Origin: Pseudomonadota bacterium
GTDB taxonomy: Bacteria > Desulfobacterota > Syntrophorhabdia > Syntrophorhabdales > Syntrophorhabdaceae
DNA length: 54,722 bases
Assembly: GCA_026388315.1 (NCBI GenBank)
Contig: JAPLKA010000072.1
Coordinates: forward strand, 1-54,722
Direction of reading: 5' to 3'
In this document: in pieces, positions 44,646-52,371 of the stretch
Numbering within the stretch: the stretch's first letter is position 1
How the letters are laid out: each line of letters starts with the position of its first letter
The notes under the pieces: model-generated
The model's input: the letters and a program-made list of their open reading frames with translations, nothing else
Told to the model about the DNA's origin: nothing
Databases searched by the model: none
Position numbers and translations under genes: made by a program

Positions 44646-45656
44646 ATGGATGAAAAAAGATTTGAGATAGACATTTTTCACCCCGGAGACGCAGAAGGGG
44701 TGGCAAAACTATTTACCGCGATATACGGCAAGGGGTATCCGGTAAAAATTGTGTATAGCCCCGAACAGCTCATCGGCGCTTTTGAGACAAAGAATAATAT
44801 ACCCGTTGTTGCCCGTACCCCGGAAGGTGATATTATCGGATATGTTGCCATGTTCCGGTCAGCGCCGCATCAGAAACTTTACGAGGCGGGCCAGGGACTT
44901 GTTCTGCCTGACTACAGAAATATGGGGATTGCTGCGGCGATGAACCGATATCTCTGTGATATTGTAGCAGCAGAATTTCACATTGATGCAATTTTCGGTG
45001 AAGCGGTTTGCAATCATACCCATATGCAGCGGGCCTGGGCAGAGTACGAACCCATCGAAACGGCAATCGAGGTAGATCTTATGCCTGCCGAGGCATATAC
45101 AAAGGAGAAGAGCGCATCCGGACGTGTGTCCACCCTTGATATGTTCAAGACATATATATCAAGACCGCATACGCTATACATTCCTCCTGTCTACAATGAT
45201 ATTATCCGCTACATCTATTCTGCATATGATGATGCGCGTGCATTTGCTGTGTCCAGCGGACGCCCTCCGGCAAATGTGCGAACGAACCACACCGTGCAGG
45301 TCTTTGATTTTGCACAGGTGGCCCGTGTGGCTGTCTTCGAAGCCGGTTTCGATTTCGAGGATATTTTTGATAATGAAGAGAAGGAACTCCTCGATCAGGG
45401 CCTTCTGGTTATTCAGGTCTGGCTGAAGATCTCGTGTCCATGGATTGATAGTGCCGTGCAGTTTTTGCGCAGGAAAGGATATTTCTTTGGAGGCGCACTT
45501 CCCCGGTGGTTTGATGATGATGGCCTGCTCATGCAGAAGATTGTGGGAACGCCCAACTGGGAAGGCATCCAGCTTTACTCTGAACGTGCCGAAAAGATAC
45601 TGGATTTCGTGAAAACCGATAGTGAAATAACGTCAGGCAAAATAAATAACCTTTAA
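44646..45656 (+). CDS. GNAT-family acetyltransferase with C-terminal extension
   Basis: An N-terminal GNAT domain (residues 1 to about 150) has VVARTPEGDIIGYVAMFRSA and the acyl-CoA loop region LVLPDYRNMGIAAAMNRYL. The C-terminal about 180 residues form a second domain that matches the end of the 37353 protein in layout (VRTNHTVQVFDFAQVARVAV here, VRTQRVVTLRPVWDGIDVSV there). The two proteins bracket the Mo-hydroxylase genes. The acceptor is unknown. GGAGG lies five bases before the ATG; a GTG one codon upstream is possible. Confidence 0.78.
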   Translation: MDEKRFEIDIFHPGDAEGVAKLFTAIYGKGYPVKIVYSPEQLIGAFETKNNIPVVARTPEGDIIGYVAMFRSAPHQKLYEAGQGLVLPDYRNMGIAAAMNRYLCDIVAAEFHIDAIFGEAVCNHTHMQRAWAEYEPIETAIEVDLMPAEAYTKEKSASGRVSTLDMFKTYISRPHTLYIPPVYNDIIRYIYSAYDDARAFAVSSGRPPANVRTNHTVQVFDFAQVARVAVFEAGFDFEDIFDNEEKELLDQGLLVIQVWLKISCPWIDSAVQFLRRKGYFFGGALPRWFDDDGLLMQKIVGTPNWEGIQLYSERAEKILDFVKTDSEITSGKINNL

Positions 45657-45676
45657 TTTAAAATTATATTTTTTTC

Positions 45677-45705
45677 TTGACAAGAATAAACGTATGTAGT
45701 ACTTT
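45677..45705 (+). promoter_or_regulatory. promoter of a small transcription unit
   Basis: A perfect TTGACA (45677-45682) and TACTTT (45700-45705) are 17 bases apart. The expected start, about 45712, is four bases before the ATG of a 45-codon ORF. A strong terminator follows at 45897. Confidence 0.6.
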
Positions 45706-45715
45706 TATTCTAGAT

Positions 45716-45853
45716 ATGTTAAATAATTCACAAGATAAGAAGTGTAAAACCTGCTATCGGCAGGGCAATACATTGGTTTTCGATAACTGCTATATAAATA
45801 AACGTATTGATTTTTGCCAATTGAGCAATGTTTCACAAAGTACCACCCCTTAA
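45716..45853 (+). CDS. 45-residue cysteine-containing small protein
   Basis: The ORF starts MLNNSQDKKCKTCYRQGNTL and has four cysteines at 10, 13, 25 and 34. CKTC followed by two spaced cysteines suggests a small zinc-binding fold. It has no ribosome site, but a promoter predicts a nearly leaderless message. A perfect terminator ends the unit about 45 bases after the stop. I know no family. The same unit could instead encode a small RNA of about 200 nt. Confidence 0.5.
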   Translation: MLNNSQDKKCKTCYRQGNTLVFDNCYINKRIDFCQLSNVSQSTTP

Positions 45854-45896
45854 CTTTGAAATTCACCTCCATAAGCTTCTCATAATAACCCCCCTT

Positions 45897-45925
45897 CCCC
45901 CTGGGGCCACCCAGGGGGTTTTTTC
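45897..45925 (+). terminator. rho-independent terminator
   Basis: A perfect 9-bp stem (CCCCCTGGG / CCCAGGGGG) with loop GCCA is followed by TTTTTTC. It separates the Mo-hydroxylase operon and the small unit from tolQ. Confidence 0.95.
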
Positions 45926-45964
45926 TTTACAAGACAAGTGGTGGTGGTGTATATTTTCATATTC

Positions 45965-46639
45965 ATGGACATTTCAAGTATAAACAACTACACGGGCGGA
46001 GTATTGAGTATGCTTTACTCTGCAGGACCCGTAGCGAAGGCAGTTGTATTTATCCTTTTTATATTTTCTATCGTCTCCTGGACAATTATCCTGTATAAAT
46101 GGAATCAATACAGAAAAGCCGAGAAAGAGGGCGAGAAGTTTATTAAGACAGCAAAAAATGCCGATTCATTTAAAAAGCTTATAGCTACATACAGAGAGAA
46201 CCCTGATAATATATTTTACCGGTTGATGCTTGCTTCGTATAAAGAGCTTACTTCAATACAGAAAGATAACCCGGGAATAAGACCAGAAGTTGTTCAACAT
46301 GTTGAAAATGCACTAAAAATTACCCTGTCGGAGGAAACCGAGCGCCTTGAAAGAAGACTTTCATTTCTTGCCACAACGGCAAACGCTGCACCTTTCATTG
46401 GATTGTTCGGTACGGTATGGGGTATCATGGACTCTTTCCGTGAGATAGGCCTGAGAGGAACGACAAGCCTTTCAGTTGTAGCGCCTGGCATAAGCGAGGC
46501 GCTTATTGCTACTGCCATTGGCCTCGCTACCGCCATACCTGCAGTGCTCGCCTATAATTATTTTATCGGGAGACTCAAAAGAATCTCTTCCAAAATGGAA
46601 AATGCATCCATGTATATCCTTAACCTTCTTGAAAAATGA
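45965..46639 (+). CDS. tolQ: TolQ/ExbB/MotA-type proton channel protein
   Basis: This 224-residue inner-membrane protein has three membrane segments. The second and third lie around FLATTANAAPFIGLFGTVWG and IATAIGLATAIPAVLAYNYF, the conserved channel region. With TolR it uses proton flow to energise TolA and keep the outer membrane attached. I prefer the ATG at 45965 (MDISSINNYTGG); a GTG at 45938 is possible. Neither has a good ribosome site. The gene follows a strong terminator. Confidence 0.93.
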   Translation: MDISSINNYTGGVLSMLYSAGPVAKAVVFILFIFSIVSWTIILYKWNQYRKAEKEGEKFIKTAKNADSFKKLIATYRENPDNIFYRLMLASYKELTSIQKDNPGIRPEVVQHVENALKITLSEETERLERRLSFLATTANAAPFIGLFGTVWGIMDSFREIGLRGTTSLSVVAPGISEALIATAIGLATAIPAVLAYNYFIGRLKRISSKMENASMYILNLLEK

Positions 46640-47040
46640 AGTTATCGAAGGACTCAAAAGGCCCACTTTCAGAAATAAACATCATCCCCCTTGTCGATGT
46701 CATGCTCGTTCTCCTTATCATATTTATGATAACGGCCCCTATGATGCAGCAAGGCATGGGTATCGACATCCCCAAGGTAACAACAAAGCCCCTTCCCGCT
46801 AAAGATGAACCGCAGATTTTGAGTATTACAAAGGATCAGCAGCTTGTTTTGAATGAGAAAAAGCTGAACATAAAGGACCTGAAGGCAGCCATACAACTCC
46901 TTTTTGTAAATAGGGGTGACAAGGAAATCTTCCTGAGGGCAGACAAGGACGTGCCGTACGGGTTTGTCGTCAATTGTATGGGGATTGTCAGAGAGGCTGG
47001 CGTTGAGAAGGTGAATATCGTTACCCGACCGCTTGAGTAA
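46636..47040 (+). CDS. tolR: TolR/ExbD-type biopolymer transport protein
   Basis: The 134 residues begin with a short cytoplasmic part and one membrane helix. INIIPLVDVMLVLLIIFMIT contains the conserved proton-binding aspartate. The periplasmic part (GMGIDIPKVTTKPLPAKDEP onward) is the usual TolR domain. The ATG overlaps the tolQ stop (ATGA). Confidence 0.95.
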   Translation: MKLSKDSKGPLSEINIIPLVDVMLVLLIIFMITAPMMQQGMGIDIPKVTTKPLPAKDEPQILSITKDQQLVLNEKKLNIKDLKAAIQLLFVNRGDKEIFLRADKDVPYGFVVNCMGIVREAGVEKVNIVTRPLE

Positions 47041-47042
47041 TA

Positions 47043-47846
47043 ATGAAAGAAGAAACCTGGTTCAAAATGCTCGTTGTGTCCACCATCCTGCATATTCTCA
47101 TAGTCGGCGCATTCAGCATACCCATGAAAAAATCATCAAAAAAGATTTCAATGTTGTCCTCGTACACCGTTAATCTTGTGGGGGATCCGGGTGCCGGGGC
47201 GTTGGGAGGGGATGGAAGGATGTCTGGCCCTGCACAGGCAAAGAAGGCACCGGAAGCAAAAGTCACAAAACCGGTGCCCGCTGCAAAGAAGCCTGCACCC
47301 GTAAAAACAAAACCAAAACTTGAGAGGAAAGAAAAAGAGACAGCCGTATCTCTATCCAGGAAAAAGGCGCCGGCAAAAGAAGCAACCACAAGGGAAGAAC
47401 TGAGTCGTCTCAACGACAGGATAAAGGAAATCCGCAAACGTACAGACTACCTCGATGTTTCACGGGCACCAGGATCCGGGGGAAGTCCGGGAAAAACAGG
47501 GGGTTCAGGGTATGGCCTTCCTGGTTCTTCGGAAGGAGGGGCAAGACCCATGGACCCGGTCTCGCAGCAATATATCCTTGGGATATGGGAGAAGATCAAA
47601 AATTCCTGGGGATTGCCGGGCATGTCTTCCTTTAAAAAAGATTTGGAAACGGTTGTAACAATAAAGATAAGAAAGGATGGCAGGATTGTTGATATCAATA
47701 TCGAAAAGAGGTCCGGGAACAGAATGTATGATGAATCGATCCTAAGGGTATTAAGATCAGTTGACCCTCTTCCGTCAATACCTGCCTCATTAAATATGGA
47801 CACAATGGAAATAGGCTTCCGGTTCCTGCCGGGTGACTTATCGTGA
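47043..47846 (+). CDS. tolA: TolA/TonB-like energy-transducing protein
   Basis: An N-terminal membrane anchor (residues about 10-30) is followed by a lysine-, alanine- and proline-rich spacer (about 60-110) that would span the periplasm. The C-terminal domain (about 190-267) is the TonB/TolA type: ETVVTIKIRKDGRIVDINIE and SILRVLRSVDPLPSIPAS. TolA and TonB are hard to separate by sequence; the gene order after tolQ and tolR supports TolA. TolB and Pal genes are not in the window. The gene overlaps uppP by 4 bases. Confidence 0.9.
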   Translation: MKEETWFKMLVVSTILHILIVGAFSIPMKKSSKKISMLSSYTVNLVGDPGAGALGGDGRMSGPAQAKKAPEAKVTKPVPAAKKPAPVKTKPKLERKEKETAVSLSRKKAPAKEATTREELSRLNDRIKEIRKRTDYLDVSRAPGSGGSPGKTGGSGYGLPGSSEGGARPMDPVSQQYILGIWEKIKNSWGLPGMSSFKKDLETVVTIKIRKDGRIVDINIEKRSGNRMYDESILRVLRSVDPLPSIPASLNMDTMEIGFRFLPGDLS

Positions 47847-48628
47847 ACCTGACAGAGAGCATTATAATGGGAGCAGTACAGGGCATAACAGAGTTTCTGC
47901 CCATAAGCAGTTCAGCCCATCTCATTGTTCTCCCCTGGTTTTTTAACATCGATGACGGAAATATTAACAAGCTTACCTTCGATGTCATGCTCCACTTTGG
48001 GACCCTTCTGGCCATATTATCTGTCTACGGTAAAAGATTTATAACCATTGTGATCGAAGGTCTCCGTGGCCTGAAGGACAGGCGAATAATAAATTCACTT
48101 CTGATGAAGATTGTTGTAGCCACTATTCCTGCGGCAGTCCTGGGCTTGTTCTGTAAGGATTTCATTGAACTTTACTTCAGGACACCCCATGTAACAGTGT
48201 TCAGTCTTATTGCTGTGTCCATCTTGATGATTGTCTCTGAAAGAATTTTTGTGAGCGGCAAGGAGACAACATACCCGATAGCAATCATGATTGGTTTTGC
48301 CCAGGCCCTTGCCCTTATCCCGGGTACATCGCGAAGCGGAATAACTATAACGGTGGCCATTTTGCTGGGGTTAAAACGTACTCAGGCTGTTGACTTTTCT
48401 TTTCTCCTCTCCATACCGATAATAATGGGTGCGGCGCTCTATGAATCGAAGCACATCGACTACAGTGGCGGCGGAATGGATATATACATGCTCGGCGTCC
48501 TGTCATCCTTTGTCTTTGGCTATTTCAGTCTTAAATTTTTGATCGGCTTTTTGAAGAATCACTCACTCGATGTCTTTGCCTTTTACCGCATCGGCCTGGC
48601 GTTGCTTATCCTTTTTTTTCCGAAGTAA
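47843..48628 (+). CDS. uppP: undecaprenyl-diphosphatase
   Basis: This membrane phosphatase recycles the lipid carrier for cell wall synthesis and gives bacitracin resistance. GITEFLPISSSAHLIV (glutamates and serines of the active site) and PGTSRSGITITVA (the PGxSRS motif with the catalytic arginine) are present. The 261 residues have about eight membrane segments. The start is GTG overlapping the tolA stop. The 3' end overlaps the convergent TVP38 gene by 66 bases. Confidence 0.96.
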   Translation: MNLTESIIMGAVQGITEFLPISSSAHLIVLPWFFNIDDGNINKLTFDVMLHFGTLLAILSVYGKRFITIVIEGLRGLKDRRIINSLLMKIVVATIPAAVLGLFCKDFIELYFRTPHVTVFSLIAVSILMIVSERIFVSGKETTYPIAIMIGFAQALALIPGTSRSGITITVAILLGLKRTQAVDFSFLLSIPIIMGAALYESKHIDYSGGGMDIYMLGVLSSFVFGYFSLKFLIGFLKNHSLDVFAFYRIGLALLILFFPK

Positions 48629-49354
48629 TGCCTGGAAAGCATTACTAAATCCCTGTATTATGTAATTTTTCGTGAAATACAGGATAGCGGTAAAAGCTAT
48701 ACTGGCAGCAAGCAACCAGAAGAACGCCTGATATTTTCCCTGGCTCACCGCAGTGCCTTGCATTGTAAGCATCAGTGTGCCGGGCAGCCTGCCGAAGATG
48801 TTCATAAAGAGAAAGTCTACAAGCCTCATACGGCTAAGTCCCAGCAGGTAGCACAGAGAGTCTTTCGGGAATCCCGGCAAAAGAAAGAGGATAAAGGTTA
48901 TATTTAACCCTTTATGTGTTATGAAATTATTGAGTTTATCAATGTATTCTTTCTTAACCACCTTTTCTACGAGTTTTATGCCGAAGACCCTGGTGAACGA
49001 AAATGCCAGGAGCGAACCAAGGGTGAGGCCGATGGTAGATAATAGTAAACCTTGGATGTTCCCGAATAAAAGACCCCCGACAAAACCGGTAACTTCGCCG
49101 GGAACAGGCGCAAACACAACCTGGGCAGATTGGACAAGGATGAACATTACGGCAGCGAATGGACCGAAAGAGGCAACGAAAACCTTGAGCCTTTTTGGTT
49201 CGAAGAAGAATCTGTAGAATTTTATTATCTCTTTCCACGCACCTTCTTCGTGCCAGACATAGAATATCAAAATGACGAGGGCAAGCCCCGATGTCCAGAG
49301 AAGAACCCTCAACAGTGTTGATGCAGATTTTGTTTTGACTATTGATCTTTTCAA
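48563..49354 (-). CDS. TVP38/TMEM64 (DedA-like, SNARE-associated) membrane protein
   Basis: The 263 residues carry about six hydrophobic segments. The family core is FAPVPGEVTGFVGGLLFGNI, then GLTLGSLLAFSFTRVFGIKL and LFLLPGFPKDSLCYLLGLSR. Such proteins are thought to handle membrane lipid or lipid-carrier flipping. It is the last gene of an operon that also encodes UppS, so a link to undecaprenyl phosphate is attractive. Its basic C-terminal tail overlaps uppP on the other strand. Confidence 0.9.
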   Translation of the reverse strand: MKRSIVKTKSASTLLRVLLWTSGLALVILIFYVWHEEGAWKEIIKFYRFFFEPKRLKVFVASFGPFAAVMFILVQSAQVVFAPVPGEVTGFVGGLLFGNIQGLLLSTIGLTLGSLLAFSFTRVFGIKLVEKVVKKEYIDKLNNFITHKGLNITFILFLLPGFPKDSLCYLLGLSRMRLVDFLFMNIFGRLPGTLMLTMQGTAVSQGKYQAFFWLLAASIAFTAILYFTKNYIIQGFSNAFQALLRKKKDKQRQADAVKGKDIE

Positions 49355-51351
49355 GACTGAATCGCCACCGTCCTCAGAACCTCTTCCACTGTGGTCAATC
49401 CGTCCTCAAGTAATATGACGCAGTAGTCTTTGAGTGTTATCATGCCGCCTTTTATGGCCTCCTGTCTTATAATCTCAGACCCGGCACCTTCACTGATATG
49501 ACGCCTTACCCCTCCAGTTACTTTAAGCACCTCGTAAACACCGACCCTTCCCTTATATCCAGTCATATTGCATACATCGCAACCCTTTCCTTTATACAAC
49601 TCTATATTCTCCGGCAATCCGAGGTATGTTATAGCCGCCACGTTATCCGGTTTATATTTTTCTTTACAATTTGAACATATTCGCCTTACGAGCCTTTGAG
49701 CGACAATACCGATGATTGATGTGGAAATAAGAAAAGATTCTATGCCCATTTCGTTGAGTCTCATGAAGGTGCTTGGTGCATCATTGGCGTGGAGGGTTGT
49801 AAAGACAAGATGGCCTGTAAGGGCTGCTTCAACAGCGATTTTAGCAGTTTCTTTATCCCTTGTCTCACCAACAAGTATGATGTTCGGGTCCTGTCTCAAA
49901 AAGGCCCTGAGAACCCGCGCAAAATCGAGACCGATATCGGAATTTACCTGCACCTGGTTTATTCCTGCAAGGTCATACTCAATGGGGTCTTCCACGGTTG
50001 ATATATTCACATCAATGTCGTTCTTTTCAGCAAGGGCGCTATAAAGTGTTGTGCTTTTACCGGAGCCGGTGGGCCCGGTCACGTATATGATACCGTAAGG
50101 TTCGGCTATCATCTCTCTGACGAGATCAAGAGTAGGCTTGTGTGAAATTAATTTATCCAGACCAAGCATTGTATTGCTCTTGTCGAGGATCCTTGCACAT
50201 ATCTTTTCGCCGAACTTTGTTGGAAGCGATGAAACCCTGAAGTCTATCGATTTACTCCCTACCTTCATGGATATTCTGCCGTCCTGTGGCATTCTTCTCT
50301 CTGTAATATCCAGTTTGGAAATGATTTTAATCCTGCTTATGAGCGGGAGGATAACCTTTCGCGGCAGCATCATCTCTTCTTTAAGGATACCGTCGATCCT
50401 GTAACGAACCCTGCATCCGCGCTCCATGGGTTCTATGTGAATGTCGCTGGCACCCTTTTTTAATGCCATACCGATAATACTGTTTGTCAGTCTTACAATG
50501 GGTGCCCCCTGTGCCTCACTTTCCAGGTCTGCTATCCCCATCTCATCTTCCTTTCCTTCTTCAACCTCCATATCTTTTAATATGTCGGACTGGAGATTGT
50601 CCATATTGTCAAGGAACGTATCTATGTTGACTTCGGGTTTCTCCTCCTCCTCCTTCATAATCTCAGGATACTCTTTTTCCATGAAGGTCTTTAGATCGCC
50701 CTCGCTAATAAGCGCCAGTTCTATGGCGACTCCCTTGATAAACTTTCTTACCTCGTCTATGGCAAGGATGTCATTCAGATTGACCATACCTAGTGTCACG
50801 GTGTTATTGGAGTATGCAATAGGTAATACCTTTTGTTTCATGATAACCTGTTGGGGGACAAGCGACAGCACGTCAGAGTCTATTTTGAGGGTGGCTAAGG
50901 ATTTCATGCCCATACCCCTCTGAACATTCAACCCCTCCAACCTTTCCGCAACGATCTTGTTCAAGGACATGGAAATCGAAGGGTGTTCTTTCATGAGGGA
51001 TTCAAAATCCTTCTTCTCAAGCACAAACACAGACGTTGCCTGGGTTGCCATTACCGTAGCAGAACGCGGATTGCCGGTTAAAAGGGCCATTTCACCAAAA
51101 CATGCCCCCCCATCAAGGGATGCAATGGTCATGTCAATCCCCATAGATTGTTCTCTTTTTTTAATATCCACCTTGCCATCTTTTATGATAAACATGGCGT
51201 CCCCGGGTGCACCTTCTCTGACAATAGCCGTATTGGGCGGATACACACGTTCCTTTAGCCTGTTTACTAATTCCTGGAGTTCCTCCTGGCTCAGGGATTT
51301 AAATAGTTCCGTATTTTTCAGACACAGCATTTTATCGGTACAGGTGTTCAT
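49351..51351 (-). CDS. GspE/PilB-type ATPase fused to an N-terminal cyclic-nucleotide-binding domain
   Basis: Residues about 10-140 form a CRP-type cyclic-nucleotide-binding domain (IVREGAPGDAMFIIKDGKVD and FGEMALLTGNPRSATVMA, the phosphate-binding cassette with arginine 96). Next come a GspE N-terminal domain (about 155-230) and the ATPase. Walker A is GPTGSGKST (426-434), the Asp box is LVGETRD, the His box is FTTLHANDAPS, and the zinc tetracysteine begins ICSNC and ends CDVC. It would drive type IV pilus or type II secretion extension. No pilC or pilin gene is nearby. It overlaps uppS upstream and the TVP38 gene downstream by 4 bases each. Confidence 0.9.
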   Translation of the reverse strand: MNTCTDKMLCLKNTELFKSLSQEELQELVNRLKERVYPPNTAIVREGAPGDAMFIIKDGKVDIKKREQSMGIDMTIASLDGGACFGEMALLTGNPRSATVMATQATSVFVLEKKDFESLMKEHPSISMSLNKIVAERLEGLNVQRGMGMKSLATLKIDSDVLSLVPQQVIMKQKVLPIAYSNNTVTLGMVNLNDILAIDEVRKFIKGVAIELALISEGDLKTFMEKEYPEIMKEEEEKPEVNIDTFLDNMDNLQSDILKDMEVEEGKEDEMGIADLESEAQGAPIVRLTNSIIGMALKKGASDIHIEPMERGCRVRYRIDGILKEEMMLPRKVILPLISRIKIISKLDITERRMPQDGRISMKVGSKSIDFRVSSLPTKFGEKICARILDKSNTMLGLDKLISHKPTLDLVREMIAEPYGIIYVTGPTGSGKSTTLYSALAEKNDIDVNISTVEDPIEYDLAGINQVQVNSDIGLDFARVLRAFLRQDPNIILVGETRDKETAKIAVEAALTGHLVFTTLHANDAPSTFMRLNEMGIESFLISTSIIGIVAQRLVRRICSNCKEKYKPDNVAAITYLGLPENIELYKGKGCDVCNMTGYKGRVGVYEVLKVTGGVRRHISEGAGSEIIRQEAIKGGMITLKDYCVILLEDGLTTVEEVLRTVAIQS

Positions 51352-52121
51352 TGCCCAAACCTTCTGCTCCTGTGCTGGTAACTCCTGATAGCCCTTAAGA
51401 AATCAATTTTCCTGAAAACAGGCCACAGGGCATCACAAAAGTAAAACTCGCTGTATGCGCTCTGCCAGAGGAGAAAACCGCTTAGGCGTATCTCGCCGCT
51501 TGTCCTGATAATCAGGTCTGGATCAGGAATCCCGTTGGTGTATAGGTGGCTTGTAATGTCTTCCAAAGTGATGCTGTTCGCCAGCTCATCTATGGTGCTG
51601 ACCTTTTTTTCTTTGACAGCCTTCTTTACCGCTTCCAGAATTTCTTCCCTGCCGCCATATCCGATTGCAATATTGAGCATATGGTTTGTATGGGTTTGCG
51701 TAGATTCTTCGGTCCTTTTTATTGCTGCCTTCAGTTCTTCCGGGAGCGTATCAATCTTGCCCAGCGCTTTAATTCTGAAGCCATTCTTCTTTATGACAGG
51801 GCTTTTTGCGAGCTCTTCTATCTTTTCCTGTATCACTTTCAGAAGTGCCTCAACCTCTTCCTTATTTCTCTGGATATTCTCGGTGGAGAAAACCCATATA
51901 GTGATAATTTTTATACCCAAATCAGCGCACCATTGCAAGACATCATCCAGTTTATTAGCGCCCTGTTTATGGCCCATTGTAACATTATCATAGCCCATTT
52001 CCTTTGCGTATCTCCGGTTGCCGTCGAGGATAAGGCCAAGGTGGGTTGGCATTTCACCCTTTTTCACGCCTTTTTCGAGGAACTTTTCATACGAAAAATA
52101 TAATAATTTCTTAATAGGCAT
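51348..52121 (-). CDS. uppS: isoprenyl transferase (undecaprenyl diphosphate synthase family)
   Basis: This cis-prenyltransferase builds the C55 lipid carrier. GLILDGNRRYAKEMG is the pyrophosphate-binding motif; the usual NGRW is replaced by NRRY. VFSTENIQRNKEEV and IRTSGEIRLSGFLLWQSAYS with FYFCDALWP are the other conserved blocks. The 257 residues are full length. A perfect TATAAT ends five bases before the ATG, so the mRNA may be leaderless. It leads the operon with the PilB-like ATPase and the TVP38 gene. Confidence 0.93.
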   Translation of the reverse strand: MPIKKLLYFSYEKFLEKGVKKGEMPTHLGLILDGNRRYAKEMGYDNVTMGHKQGANKLDDVLQWCADLGIKIITIWVFSTENIQRNKEEVEALLKVIQEKIEELAKSPVIKKNGFRIKALGKIDTLPEELKAAIKRTEESTQTHTNHMLNIAIGYGGREEILEAVKKAVKEKKVSTIDELANSITLEDITSHLYTNGIPDPDLIIRTSGEIRLSGFLLWQSAYSEFYFCDALWPVFRKIDFLRAIRSYQHRSRRFGQ

Positions 52122-52126
52122 AATAA

Positions 52127-52132
52127 ATTATA
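52127..52132 (-). promoter_or_regulatory. -10 element of the uppS promoter
   Basis: A perfect TATAAT on the minus strand ends five bases upstream of the uppS ATG. No good -35 hexamer is seen. Position suggests a leaderless or nearly leaderless message. Confidence 0.5.
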
Positions 52133-52198
52133 ATGCATTTTGAAATAAAATGACACGAATTTGTGAATAGCTTTTAGCTGATAAGCAATTAGCGATAC

Positions 52199-52333
52199 AG
52201 CTCACATGGTGAGCGAGAGGGGAAGACTCCAAGTGAACCGTTCAATCTGTTCAAGTAGTTCAAGCGGTTTGAACATTTAAGAAAGGAGGAGGCGACCCCA
52301 CTACGGGGACAGGCGCAAGCCCCGGTAATAGAG
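52199..52333 (+). repeat. intergenic two-hairpin element, copy 2 with inserted sequence
   Basis: AGCTCACATGGTGAGCGAGA starts the copy with a perfect GCTCAC/GTGAGC hairpin. The closing block is GGCGAC...AGCCCCGGTAATAGA as in copy 1 (7945-7992). Between them is about 60 bases that include three 9-bp direct repeats and a small CCCC/GGGG hairpin. GGC-GCAA-GCC makes a GNRA tetraloop in the closing block. No gene lies in 52122-52371. Confidence 0.5.
52240..52274 (+). repeat. three GTTCAANNN direct repeats plus an inverted half
   Basis: GTTCAATCT (52240), GTTCAAGTA (52249) and GTTCAAGCG (52258) are followed by GTTTGAAC (52267-52274), which pairs with GTTCAA. The array could be an iteron-like site or only a degenerate microsatellite. 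Confidence 0.7.
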
Positions 52334-52341
52334 GGTTTTGG

Positions 52342-52369
52342 CTAACAGCTATGAGCTAACAACTATGAG
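52342..52369. repeat. tandem 14-bp repeat
   Basis: CTAACAGCTATGAG (52342-52355) is directly followed by CTAACAACTATGAG, differing at one base. It lies just past the stop of the VWA gene. Confidence 0.8.
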
Positions 52370-52371
52370 TA

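Noticed and set aside
52240-52274. Plasmid or phage replication iterons
   Set aside because: Three short GTTCAANNN repeats without an adjacent replication initiator gene do not support an origin.
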